64,000 nt of DNA, taken from contig NZ_CP116304.1 in NCBI RefSeq assembly GCF_028010285.1, forward strand, positions 2,682,501 through 2,746,500, read 5' to 3'. This DNA comes from Pseudomonas sp. Q1-7. Its GTDB lineage: Bacteria; Pseudomonadota; Gammaproteobacteria; Pseudomonadales; Pseudomonadaceae. This document shows positions 24,649 to 33,456 of the stretch, piece by piece. Made by a program: the position numbers and the translations under genes. The first letter of the stretch is position 1. Each line of letters starts with the position of its first letter. Below the pieces are notes generated by a model. It ran no database searches, was not told the DNA's origin, and worked only from the letters and a program-made list of their open reading frames with translations.

Positions 24649-24673
24649 GATCCGCCCCCGAAAGGGGCGGATC
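24649..24673 (-). terminator. Hairpin terminator downstream of the GST gene
   Basis: GATCCGCCCC (24649-24658) and GGGGCGGATC (24664-24673) form a perfect 10-bp stem with a CGAAA loop, 15 bases beyond the minus-strand GST stop. On that strand a pyrimidine-rich tail follows rather than a full T-run. Confidence 0.65.
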
Positions 24674-24688
24674 GGGCGGTTGGGCTGG

Positions 24689-25330
24689 TCAGGCCTGCTC
24701 CAATGCCTTGTGATCGGCAACGATCTTGGCTTCGTCCCGAAGGGTCTTCTTCACCGAGGCGCGCTCATCGATGCGAGCCTTGTAGGCCATCAGGTGCTTC
24801 AGGTGGCTGATCTCGGTGCCGGAGCGTTCATGCCAGAAGGTGCCCCAGACATACGCATCCGCCACGGTGAACTGTTCGCCAGTGAGCCAGGTGCGGCCGT
24901 CCGCCAGGCGGGCATCCAGGGTGGCGTAAGCCTTGACCAGCTTGTCGCGGGTCCAGGCAGTGCCTTCCTCGGTCAGCAGCTTGCGCATCAGCGGAATGTG
25001 CTTCTGGGCGATTTCGGTGGCAAGGAAGGTCAGCAGTTGATTGAACTTGACCCGTTCCAGGCTGCCTTGGGCCGGCGCCAGACCAGCTTCCGGGTGCAGG
25101 TCGGCGAGGTAGGACGCGATGACGATGGTCTCGGTGAGGATGTCCTTGTCCGTATTGTCCAGTTGCAGCGCCGGCACATAGAACAGCGGGTTGATCTGGG
25201 TGAAGTCCTCACCGTTCGAGGTGGTCCGGTTCCAGACGTCGAAGTGAACCAGTTCCAGGTCCAGGTCCAGTTCATTGGCGATGATCTGGACGGCTTCGGA
25301 GCAGGTCTGGTCGGCGATGTAGAGTTTCAT
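24689..25330 (-). CDS. Glutathione S-transferase family protein
   Basis: This is a 213-residue cytosolic GST. The N-terminal thioredoxin-like domain has CSEAV at about 9-13 and the cis-proline segment NPLFYVPALQ at about 48-57, with the TET turn that binds the glutathione glutamate. The C-terminal helical domain includes the FTVADAYVWG N-capping motif. ATG 25330 gives the family length; the frame extends far upstream without GST similarity. It is divergent from a LysR gene, its likely regulator. A detoxification or catabolic role with glutathione is expected. Confidence 0.87.
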   Translation of the reverse strand: MKLYIADQTCSEAVQIIANELDLDLELVHFDVWNRTTSNGEDFTQINPLFYVPALQLDNTDKDILTETIVIASYLADLHPEAGLAPAQGSLERVKFNQLLTFLATEIAQKHIPLMRKLLTEEGTAWTRDKLVKAYATLDARLADGRTWLTGEQFTVADAYVWGTFWHERSGTEISHLKHLMAYKARIDERASVKKTLRDEAKIVADHKALEQA

Positions 25331-25640
25331 GTGCGTCACCTTGTAGTGGGGAATCGGCCTGGGTATCAGGGCCGGTGAGCGCAGTTTCGAAGTTTCTCCT
25401 AAGTTGATAAACGCGCCGAAGGGAGACGCTTTGTCGATATCAGGGCGACAATCAAGGCGCCCGGAAGCGGGTGATTGTCTTTTTCGGAGCGACAGTGCGC
25501 GGTGGTCGGAGCGGTTTATCTGGCGTTGCCGGTACCTTACTGTCGCGAACCCAATACAAGCTCCAGGAAACTGTGGATGCGCGCCAATGGCGGAAAAGCG
25601 CCCGGTAGTCCTGCGAATTTCGTCCACGGGAGATACAGCG
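25331..25640 (+). promoter_or_regulatory. Divergent GST/LysR regulatory region with a terminator-like leader hairpin
   Basis: In the middle, GACAATCA (25447-25454) and TGATTGTC (25472-25479) form a stem followed at once by TTTTT (25480-25484). The structure points toward the LysR gene and could act as an attenuator in its leader, or block transcription from outside. No gene is seen in this stretch. Confidence 0.5.
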
Positions 25641-26540
25641 ATGGAACAGACTGACGCCTCCTTCCCCGAGATCGCTGCCTTCGTGGCAGTCGCCCAGACG
25701 GGAAGCTTCACCCGCGCCGCCGAACACTTGGCCAGCAACAAGTCCAACGTGGGTAAGGCGGTCCAGCGCCTGGAGGCACGGCTTGGTACGCGTCTGTTGC
25801 AACGCACCACCCGTGCGGTGCGCCTCACCGAGGATGGCGAGACCTATCTGGAAGCTGCCCGTGCTGCCCTGGACGGCCTACGGGAGGCGGCGCAGGCACT
25901 GGCTGCGCGACGAGAAGAGCCTATAGGCCGGGTGCGTCTGGACATGCCTTCGGGCTTCCGGCAGCTGTTCCTGCCAACCCTGTCCGAGCTTCGCAAGTGC
26001 TACCCCCAGGTCACCCTCGAACTGTCCATGACCGATCGCATGTCCGACGCCGTCGGGGAAGGCTGGGACCTGGTCTTGCGAGCGGGTGAGTTGCCCCAGG
26101 ACAGCGAAATGACGGTGCGCAAGCTGTGCGATATCCGCCTGGCCCTCTACGCCGCGCCGGACTACCTGGCGCGCCACGGAGCGATCGCCGCGATTTCCGA
26201 CCTCATCGACCACGATGCGGTGACCTTCCGTGGCTTCACCGGCCGCCTGCGGCCCTGGTCGTTGCTGGAGAACGGCTACATCAAGGAGTTCGCCCCCAAC
26301 CCGACGCTGGTACTGTCAGATGGTCAGGCCCTGATCGATGCAGTGGTTGCCGGACTGGGTATCGCCCAGATCTACGACCGCGTCGCGCGGCCCTACGTGG
26401 AGAAGGGCCAACTGGTTCCGATACTGCCCGAGGCGACGGTCCCCGGCCCGCCAGTGCATGCCTTGATTCCCGCCGGTCACCGGATGCCGGCCAAGACCCG
26501 TGCGGTGCTCGACTATCTGGCCGAGCGCCTTCGCGCCTAG
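25641..26540 (+). CDS. LysR-type transcriptional regulator
   Basis: This encodes 299 residues. A winged HTH at about 8-66 (IAAFVAVAQTGSFTRAAEHL) carries the unusual SNKSNVGKAVQRLE recognition helix; the typical pattern has S-P-S-A or Q-P-A, and here Asn-Lys occupies that site. An effector-binding domain follows (about 95-295). ATG 25641 lies eight bases after GGGAGA. It is divergent from the GST gene and reads toward the ChaC and efflux genes; regulation of the GST is the simplest inference, control of the pump a second option. Confidence 0.82.
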   Translation: MEQTDASFPEIAAFVAVAQTGSFTRAAEHLASNKSNVGKAVQRLEARLGTRLLQRTTRAVRLTEDGETYLEAARAALDGLREAAQALAARREEPIGRVRLDMPSGFRQLFLPTLSELRKCYPQVTLELSMTDRMSDAVGEGWDLVLRAGELPQDSEMTVRKLCDIRLALYAAPDYLARHGAIAAISDLIDHDAVTFRGFTGRLRPWSLLENGYIKEFAPNPTLVLSDGQALIDAVVAGLGIAQIYDRVARPYVEKGQLVPILPEATVPGPPVHALIPAGHRMPAKTRAVLDYLAERLRA

Positions 26541-26708
26541 ACGCATGCCGGGCTCGCTCGGTCCGGCGGCCCGTACCCCGACCCGCTGCGGCGGATTGTA
26601 GAAACAGTCGCTACAAAGCGTCGCTTGCCGGCGCGTTTATCCCCGCGCAAGCCGAATTCAGAATTCCTCCCCAGATGGCACCGTCGCCCGGTGCGAGGAG
26701 GAATCCCG

Positions 26709-27386
26709 ATGCTGACCAAAGACGCGCTGAGCAGTGGCCGCTATCTGAAGAGCTTCGAGTCGTTCGAAGGCCTGCTGTGGAGCGAGGGCCGCATCCTCCA
26801 GTCCCTCGACGAAACCCTGTCGGCACGCACCGGCCATGGCGATATCTGGCTGTTCGCCTACGGCTCGCTGATCTGGAACCCCCTGCTGGACTTCATCGAG
26901 CGCGCCGTGGCCACCCTGCATGGCTGGCGACGCAGCTTCTGCCTGCGGATGGTTGCTGGCCGTGGCAGTGAAGCTGCACCCGGACGGATGCTGGCGGTCG
27001 AGCCCGGCGGCCATACCCAGGGCGTCGCCTATCGCCTCGGTGGCCGGACCCTGCGCCACGACCTGCAATGCCTGTGGCGGCGGGAAATGGTGTTCGGCTC
27101 CTACTTGCCTACCTGGGACCACATCACCCTGGCCGGCGGTCGCCAGGCCGAGGCCCTGGTGTTCGTCGCCGATCCGGCCTTCAGCCTCTATGAGCCCGAC
27201 TCCTCCGTCGCCGCTATCGCCCGGCAAATCGCCCTGGCCAGTGGGCCTCACGGCAGCAATGCCGAATACCTGCAGCTTCTCCAACAGGCCCTGCGCGAAT
27301 ACGGCCTGAGCGATCACTACATCGATGCATTGGCCACGACAGTGGCCGGCCATCTCCGGGATGCCGCACTCGACGCGCCCCCCTGA
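26709..27386 (+). CDS. Glutathione-specific gamma-glutamylcyclotransferase (ChaC-like)
   Basis: This encodes 225 residues with the GGCT fold signature FAYGSLIWNP at about 49-58 and a conserved Glu in the FIERAVATLHGWRR region. ChaC proteins release 5-oxoproline from glutathione, giving Cys-Gly. The start at 26709 follows GAGGAGGAAT. Together with the GST and LysR next door it makes a small glutathione-related group. The efflux operon starts 55 bp downstream and may share its transcript. Confidence 0.8.
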   Translation: MLTKDALSSGRYLKSFESFEGLLWSEGRILQSLDETLSARTGHGDIWLFAYGSLIWNPLLDFIERAVATLHGWRRSFCLRMVAGRGSEAAPGRMLAVEPGGHTQGVAYRLGGRTLRHDLQCLWRREMVFGSYLPTWDHITLAGGRQAEALVFVADPAFSLYEPDSSVAAIARQIALASGPHGSNAEYLQLLQQALREYGLSDHYIDALATTVAGHLRDAALDAPP

Positions 27387-27441
27387 TGTTCCCGTCTACC
27401 CGTCCGCCCCCTTTCTCATCCCGGTTTCCAGGAGAAGCACC

Positions 27442-28614
27442 ATGTCAGTCCAACCCAAGACCCTTGCATTCGCCATCGGCGCCCTTATTGCCCTGGGCGG
27501 CGCCGGCGGCCTCGCCATCCATCAGGGCACTCCGTCCATCCCCAGCGCCCAGGCCGCTGCCGAAGCGCCGGCCGTGGAGGTGGATGTGGCTCCGGCCATC
27601 GGCCGCACCATCAGCGAGTGGCAAAGCTACTCAGGGCGGCTGGAGGCCACCGAGCACATCCAGCTGCGCCCCTTGGTCGGCGGCACCATCGTCAGTGTCC
27701 ACCTCAAGGATGGCGGCCTGGTGAAACAGGGTGACTTGCTCTTCACCATCGATCCGCGGCCCTATCAGGCTGCCGTGGAGCGCGCCCGCGCCGAACTGGC
27801 CGCTGCCGAAGCCCGCGCCAGCTATGCCGCCACCGATGCCGAACGAGCTCGGCGGCTGATCACCCGCGATGCGATCGCCAAGCGCGAGTTCGACGAGCGC
27901 GTCAACGCTGGAAAGGAGACCGCGGCGGCCGTCAAAGCCGCAAAAGCCGCGTTGCAGGCCGCGCTGCTCGACCTGGACCACACCCGCATCACGGCGCCCG
28001 TCAGCGGCCGGGTTTCCCGTGCCGAGCTGACCGTCGGCAACATCGTCGCTGCTGGCGCGAGTGCGCCGCTGCTGGCGACCCTGGTATCGGTGTCGCCGAT
28101 CTATGCGTCCTTTGAGGTCGACGAGCAGACCTACCTGCGTTACCTGCGGGGAGCGAGCGGCACGAAAGTCCCGGTTGCCCTGGGCCTGGCCGACGAGAGC
28201 GGCTATTCCCGCGAGGGCGAACTGGTGTCGGTGGACAACCAGTTGAACACCGGGACGAGCACCCTGCGTGTCCGTGCGCGCTTCGACAATGCCGATGGCG
28301 CGCTGCTGCCGGGGCTCTTCGCACGGGTCAAGGTCGAAGGCGGCAAGCCGTACGAGGCCGTGCTGATCAGCGATGCCGCCGTGGGCACCGACCAGGCCAA
28401 GAAATTCGTGCTGGTGGTGGATGAGCGGGACCGCGTGCAGTACCGCGAAGTGGTTCTGGGTGGGCTCCATGAAGGGCTGCGCATCGTCACCCAGGGTCTG
28501 AAGGCCGGCGAGCGCATCGTCGTCAGCGGCGTTCAGCGCGTGCGCCCCAACGACCTGGTGCAGGTCCATGACACCACCATGCAGGCCAGCCAGCCGCTGG
28601 CTCTCGCCAACTGA
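27442..28614 (+). CDS. RND efflux periplasmic adaptor (MexE-like)
   Basis: This is a 390-residue membrane fusion protein of a tripartite pump. The N-terminal signal/anchor is at about residues 7-26, then the beta-barrel/lipoyl half (RPLVGGTIVSVHLKDGGLVKQGDLLF), an alpha-helical hairpin at about 95-165 rich in Ala and Arg, the second lipoyl half (ITAPVSGRVSRAELTVGNIV) and beta-barrel domains. It has no lipobox cysteine, unlike MexA, so it is anchored by an uncleaved or soluble form as in MexE relatives. The ATG at 27442 follows AGGAG. Spacing of 11 bp to the pump gene shows an operon. Confidence 0.88.
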   Translation: MSVQPKTLAFAIGALIALGGAGGLAIHQGTPSIPSAQAAAEAPAVEVDVAPAIGRTISEWQSYSGRLEATEHIQLRPLVGGTIVSVHLKDGGLVKQGDLLFTIDPRPYQAAVERARAELAAAEARASYAATDAERARRLITRDAIAKREFDERVNAGKETAAAVKAAKAALQAALLDLDHTRITAPVSGRVSRAELTVGNIVAAGASAPLLATLVSVSPIYASFEVDEQTYLRYLRGASGTKVPVALGLADESGYSREGELVSVDNQLNTGTSTLRVRARFDNADGALLPGLFARVKVEGGKPYEAVLISDAAVGTDQAKKFVLVVDERDRVQYREVVLGGLHEGLRIVTQGLKAGERIVVSGVQRVRPNDLVQVHDTTMQASQPLALAN

Positions 28615-28625
28615 GGCTCGCCATC

Positions 28626-31600
28626 ATGAATATCTCCAAGTTCTTCATCGATCGGCCGATCTTTGCCGGCGTGCTCTCGGTGGTGATCCTGCTGGCCGGG
28701 ATCATTGCCCTGTTCCAGCTGCCCACGGCCGAATACCCGGAAGTGGTGCCGCCCTCGGTGATGGTGCGGGCGCAGTTCCCCGGCGCCAACCCGAAGGTGA
28801 TCGCCGAGACCGTCGCCTCGCCTATCGAGGAGCAGATCAACGGCGTCGAGAACATGCTCTACATGCAGTCGCAGTCCAACAGCGACGGCAGCATGACCAC
28901 CACCGTGACCTTCAAGCTGGGCACCGACCCGGACAAGGCCCAGCAACTGGTACAGAACCGTGTGTCCCAGGCCTTGCCACGCCTGCCGGAAGATGTACAG
29001 CGCCTGGGTGTGACCACGGTGAAGTCCACGCCGACCCTGACCATGGGTGTGAGCCTGATCACCACCAACGACCGCTATGACCTGACCTACCTGCGCAACT
29101 ACGCGGTGATCAACGTCAAGGATCAGCTGGCGCGCATTCCCGGTGTCGGTGAGGTGGTGATGTGGGGCTCGGGCGACTATTCCATGCGGGTCTGGCTGGA
29201 CCCGCAGAAGGTCGCCCGGCAGAGCATGACCGCTTCGGAGGTGGTGGCGGCGATCCGCGAGCAGAACGTCCAGGTGGCCGCCGGCATCATCGGCGCCGCG
29301 CCCATGCCCGTCGATGTGCCGTTGCAGCTGAGCGTCAACGCCCAGGGCCGGCTGAAGACGGTGGAGGAGTTCCGCGACATCATCCTCAAGACCTCTTCTG
29401 ACGGCGCGGTGATCCGCCTGGGCGATGTGGCACGGGTGGAGATGGGCGCGGCGGACTATGCCCTGCGCGCCATGCTCGACAGCAAGCCGGCGGTGCAACT
29501 GATCATCTTCCAGCAGCCCAATGCCAATTCGCTGCAGATCTCCGATGACGTGCGCCGGGTCATGGCCGAGCTGAAAAAGGACATGCCCGAGGGCGTGGAC
29601 TACGCCGTGCGCTATGACCCGACCCAGTTCGTCCGTGACAGCATCAACGCGGTGATCCAGACCCTGCTGGAGGCCATCGCCCTGGTGGTGCTGGTGGTGA
29701 TCCTGTTCCTGCAGACCTGGCGTGCGTCGATCATTCCGCTGCTGGCGGTTCCGGTGTCCATCGTCGGGACCTTCTCGCTACTGCTGGCCTTCGGCTTCAC
29801 CATCAACGCGTTGTCCCTGTTCGGCCTGGTGCTTGCGATCGGCATCGTGGTGGATGACGCCATCGTGGTCGTCGAGAACGTCGAGCGGAACATCGCCGCC
29901 GGCATGACGCCGCGGCAGGCGACCTACCACGCCATGCAGGAAGTGAGTGGCCCGATCATCGCCATCGCCCTGACCCTGGTGGCCGTGTTCGTGCCGCTGG
30001 CGTTCATGTCCGGTCTCACTGGGCAGTTCTACCAGCAGTTCGCCATGACCATCGCCATTTCCACCGTGATTTCGGCCTTCAACTCCCTGACCCTGTCGCC
30101 GGCGCTGGCTGCGCTGCTGCTCAAGGGACACCACGAACCCAAGGATCGCCTGACCCGGATCATGGACGCCCTGTTCGGGCGCTTCTTCGCGGCGTTCAAC
30201 CGAGTGTTCCATCGCGGTTCGGAGGCCTATGGCGGCGGTGTGCGCCGCGTGGTCGGCCACAAGGGCGCCATGCTGTTGGTCTATGGCGTGCTGCTGGCTT
30301 TCGCGCTGTATTTCGGCAAGACCGTCCCCGGCGGCTTCGTGCCGGGCCAGGACAAGGACTACCTGGTGGCCATTGTCCAACTGCCCAGCGGCGCGTCTCT
30401 GGAGCGCACCAGCGAGATCACCCGCACGCTGAGCGATATCGCCATGGCCCAGCCGGGCGTCGCGCATGTGCCGTCATTCCCCGGGCTGTCAGTAAACGGC
30501 TTCACCAATTCCTCCAGCAGTGCCCTGGTGTTCCCTGTACTGAAACCGTCCAAGGAGCGTGGACCGGGTGAAAGTGCTGCGGAGATCGCCGCGGCCCTCA
30601 ACGAGAAGTTTTCGAGGATCAAGGGGGCTGCCATCGCTGTATTCCCGCCGCCGCCGGTTCAGGGCTTGGGCACCGTTGGAGGCTTCAAGCTGCAGATCGA
30701 GGATCGCGGTGCACTGGGATACGAGGCGCTGAACGAAGCGACCCAGGCGTTCATGAAGAAGGCGGCTGAAGCACCTGAGCTGGGGCCGATGTTCAGTAGC
30801 TACCAGATCAACGTGCCTCAGTTGAACGTCGAGCTGGACCGGGTCAAGGCGAAGCAGCAGGGCGTGTCGGTGAAGGCCGTATTCGAGACCCTGCAGATCT
30901 ATCTGGGCTCGCTCTACGTGAACGACTTCAACGCCTTCGGCCGCGTCTACCAGGTGCGCGCCCAGGCCGACGCGCCGTTCCGTGCCACGGCCGATTCCAT
31001 TGGCCAGTTGAAGGTCCGCAATGCCGCCGGTGAAATGGTACCGCTGTCGTCGCTGGTGACCGTCACGCCGACCTATGGTCCGGAAATGGTGGTGCGCTAC
31101 AACGGCTTCCTCGCCGCCGATATCAACGGCGGCCCGGCGCCGGGCTATTCCTCGGGTCAGGCCCAGGCCGCGGTGGAGCGGATCGCCGCCGAGGTGTTCC
31201 CCCGTGGCATCAAGTACGAGTGGACCGATCTGACCTATCAGCAGGTGCTGGCCGGCAACTCGGCACTCTGGGTGTTCCCCATCAGCGTGCTGCTGGTGTT
31301 CCTGGTGCTGGCGGCGATGTACGAAAGCCTCAGCCTGCCGCTGGCGATCCTGCTGATCGTACCCATGACGCTGCTCTCGGCTCTGGCCGGTGTCTGGCTG
31401 ACCAATGGCGACAACAACATCTTCACGCAGATCGGCCTGATGGTACTGGTGGGGTTGTCGGCGAAGAACGCCATCCTCATCGTCGAGTTCGCCCGCGAGC
31501 TGGAGATGCAGGGGCTCTCGATCGTGAAGGCTGCCATTGAGGCCAGCCGGCTGCGCCTGCGACCGATCCTGATGACGTCCATCGCTTTCATCATGGGCGT

Positions 31601-31856
31601 GGTGCCCCTGGTGATATCCAGCGGCGCGGGTTCGGAGATGCGTCAGGCGATGGGTATCGCGGTGTTCTTCGGGATGCTCGGTGTGACCCTGTTCGGCCTG
31701 CTGTTGACCCCGGTGTTCTATGTGTTGTTGCGCAAGCTCGCGGGTAGCAGGCCGCTCGTCAATAAGCATGCCGGTGAGCACCACGCGTTCGCCCTCGACT
31801 CCGTCATGCCCCATCAACCCCAGGCCAAGCACCTGCAGGCCGAGCCGGCCCTGTAA
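28626..31856 (+). CDS. RND multidrug efflux transporter, inner-membrane pump (MexF-like)
   Basis: This 1076-residue HAE1-family proton antiporter begins with the family start FFIDRPIFAGVLSVVILLAG. Two six-helix membrane halves and two large periplasmic loops are present. The proton-relay Asp-Asp pair sits in GIVVDDAIVVVENVERN, and the second-half counterpart in GLSAKNAILIVEFA supplies the Lys. Length fits MexF/MexB. The C-terminal tail is extended and His-rich. Substrates cannot be read from sequence; homologues export solvents, phenicols, quinolones and biocides. It is flanked by its adaptor and its outer-membrane channel. Confidence 0.9.
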   Translation: MNISKFFIDRPIFAGVLSVVILLAGIIALFQLPTAEYPEVVPPSVMVRAQFPGANPKVIAETVASPIEEQINGVENMLYMQSQSNSDGSMTTTVTFKLGTDPDKAQQLVQNRVSQALPRLPEDVQRLGVTTVKSTPTLTMGVSLITTNDRYDLTYLRNYAVINVKDQLARIPGVGEVVMWGSGDYSMRVWLDPQKVARQSMTASEVVAAIREQNVQVAAGIIGAAPMPVDVPLQLSVNAQGRLKTVEEFRDIILKTSSDGAVIRLGDVARVEMGAADYALRAMLDSKPAVQLIIFQQPNANSLQISDDVRRVMAELKKDMPEGVDYAVRYDPTQFVRDSINAVIQTLLEAIALVVLVVILFLQTWRASIIPLLAVPVSIVGTFSLLLAFGFTINALSLFGLVLAIGIVVDDAIVVVENVERNIAAGMTPRQATYHAMQEVSGPIIAIALTLVAVFVPLAFMSGLTGQFYQQFAMTIAISTVISAFNSLTLSPALAALLLKGHHEPKDRLTRIMDALFGRFFAAFNRVFHRGSEAYGGGVRRVVGHKGAMLLVYGVLLAFALYFGKTVPGGFVPGQDKDYLVAIVQLPSGASLERTSEITRTLSDIAMAQPGVAHVPSFPGLSVNGFTNSSSSALVFPVLKPSKERGPGESAAEIAAALNEKFSRIKGAAIAVFPPPPVQGLGTVGGFKLQIEDRGALGYEALNEATQAFMKKAAEAPELGPMFSSYQINVPQLNVELDRVKAKQQGVSVKAVFETLQIYLGSLYVNDFNAFGRVYQVRAQADAPFRATADSIGQLKVRNAAGEMVPLSSLVTVTPTYGPEMVVRYNGFLAADINGGPAPGYSSGQAQAAVERIAAEVFPRGIKYEWTDLTYQQVLAGNSALWVFPISVLLVFLVLAAMYESLSLPLAILLIVPMTLLSALAGVWLTNGDNNIFTQIGLMVLVGLSAKNAILIVEFARELEMQGLSIVKAAIEASRLRLRPILMTSIAFIMGVVPLVISSGAGSEMRQAMGIAVFFGMLGVTLFGLLLTPVFYVLLRKLAGSRPLVNKHAGEHHAFALDSVMPHQPQAKHLQAEPAL

Positions 31857-31871
31857 GGCTGAGGACCACTT

Positions 31872-33356
31872 ATGCACGCAATCATAAACAGTGGTTCGCT
31901 GCGTCTCAGCCTGGTGGCTGCGGCTGTAGCGAGCCTGATCGCCTGCTCCGTCGAGCCGACCTATGAGCGTCCCGAGGCACCGCTGTCGGAGAGCTTCAAG
32001 GAGGCCTCGGCGAAAGGGGACTGGAAGACCGCACAACCTGCCGAGGAACTGCCGCGCGGTGAGTGGTGGAAGGTATTTGGCGATGCCACCCTTGACCGTC
32101 TGGAAGCCGAGGCACTGGACGCCAACCAGGACCTCCAGGCGGCAGCCGCGCGAGTCAAACAGGCGCGGGGCATCAACCAGGTCGCACGCGGCGGGTTGTT
32201 CCCGACGTTGGATACCGGCATTGGCGCGACTCGCCAACGCGTTTCGGAGGCCGCCCAACGAGAAGGCTCTGAGGCTTACCAGAACACGACGGTGCGGGCC
32301 CAGGCCGGGATCGCCTATGAGGTGGACCTGTTCGGCCGCGTCTCGGCGTCGGTCCACGCCGCCGAGGCGGATCTGGCTCGTAGCGAGGCGCTGTTCCAGT
32401 CCGTCCGCCTGGCCCTGCAGGCCGATATCGCGCAGAACTACTTCATCCTCCGCCAGCTCGATGCCCAGGCACAGGTGTTGGCGGAGGCCGTGGCGCTGCG
32501 GGAAAGGGCCCTGCAACTGATGGAGGCGCGTTTCGACGACAGCGAGGTGGACGAACTGGATGTTTCCCGCGCTCGTGCGGAACTGGCCACTGCGCGCTCC
32601 GAGGCGATGTCCGTGGAGCGCCGTCGCGCCACGGCCGAACACAGTCTGGCGGTGCTGCTGGGCAAGGCACCGTCCGGATTTGCCTTGCCCGCCGAGCCGC
32701 TGCGCCCGGTGGCGCTGAACATCCCGGCCGGGTTGCCATCCTCCCTGCTGGAGCGCCGCCCGGATATCGCTGCCGCCGAGCGTGCCATGGCCGCTGCCAA
32801 TGCCCGCGTCGGCATCGCCAAGGCCGCGTTCTTCCCCTCGCTGACCCTGACCGGTGCGGCCGGTTTCGAAGGGGACAGCCTCGGCAACCTGTTCCACTGG
32901 AGCCATCGCGCCTTCCTCCTAGGCCCCTTGGCCGGTACTGCACTGAATATCCCGCTGTTCGACGGCGGCCGGCGTAGCGGCAACCTGGCCAGCGCCCGTG
33001 CGCAGTACGAGGAAGAGGTGGCGCTGTATCGCCAGCAGGTGCTGGTGGCCTTCCGCGAAGTGGAAGACAACCTCGCCGACCTGGCCGTGCTGCGGCGCCA
33101 AACCAGCACCCAGCAGGAAGCGGTGGAGGCCTCCGCGCGGGCGGCCGAGCTTTCTCGCGCGCGCTACCTGGAGGGCGCCACGGACTACCTGGACGTGATC
33201 GACGCCGAGCGTTCGCTGCTCCAGGCGCGTCGCGCCGCCGTGGAGCTGCAGGGCGTACAGGCCATCGGCACGGTGAACCTGATCCGCGCGCTCGGTGGTG
33301 GCTGGGAATTGCCGCCGAAGCCTCTGGAGGGCACGGACCTGGCCCTGCAGCCCTGA
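31872..33356 (+). CDS. Outer-membrane efflux lipoprotein (OprN/NodT family)
   Basis: This 494-residue TolC-like channel has a lipobox LIAC at residues 19-22 after a hydrophobic signal, so mature Cys22 is lipidated. Two outer membrane efflux protein repeats follow, with FGRVSASVHAAEADL and LLERRPDIAAAERAMAAANA as family landmarks. It completes the tripartite pump begun at 27442. The gap after the pump gene is 15 bp, which indicates co-transcription. Confidence 0.9.
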   Translation: MHAIINSGSLRLSLVAAAVASLIACSVEPTYERPEAPLSESFKEASAKGDWKTAQPAEELPRGEWWKVFGDATLDRLEAEALDANQDLQAAAARVKQARGINQVARGGLFPTLDTGIGATRQRVSEAAQREGSEAYQNTTVRAQAGIAYEVDLFGRVSASVHAAEADLARSEALFQSVRLALQADIAQNYFILRQLDAQAQVLAEAVALRERALQLMEARFDDSEVDELDVSRARAELATARSEAMSVERRRATAEHSLAVLLGKAPSGFALPAEPLRPVALNIPAGLPSSLLERRPDIAAAERAMAAANARVGIAKAAFFPSLTLTGAAGFEGDSLGNLFHWSHRAFLLGPLAGTALNIPLFDGGRRSGNLASARAQYEEEVALYRQQVLVAFREVEDNLADLAVLRRQTSTQQEAVEASARAAELSRARYLEGATDYLDVIDAERSLLQARRAAVELQGVQAIGTVNLIRALGGGWELPPKPLEGTDLALQP

Positions 33357-33456
33357 TCGCCAACTAGCCCGGCCGGACCGGTCGGGCCCTCAACTCAACG
33401 TCCCTTCGGGTGGCGCTCCTGGCGCCGTCCTGGGCGGACTCATGGTGGAAAAAGCA

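Noticed and set aside
25331-25828. Upstream extension of the GST frame to a 379-residue protein
   Set aside because: The extra N-terminal part has no GST similarity and overlaps the divergent LysR gene; the ATG at 25330 gives the family length.
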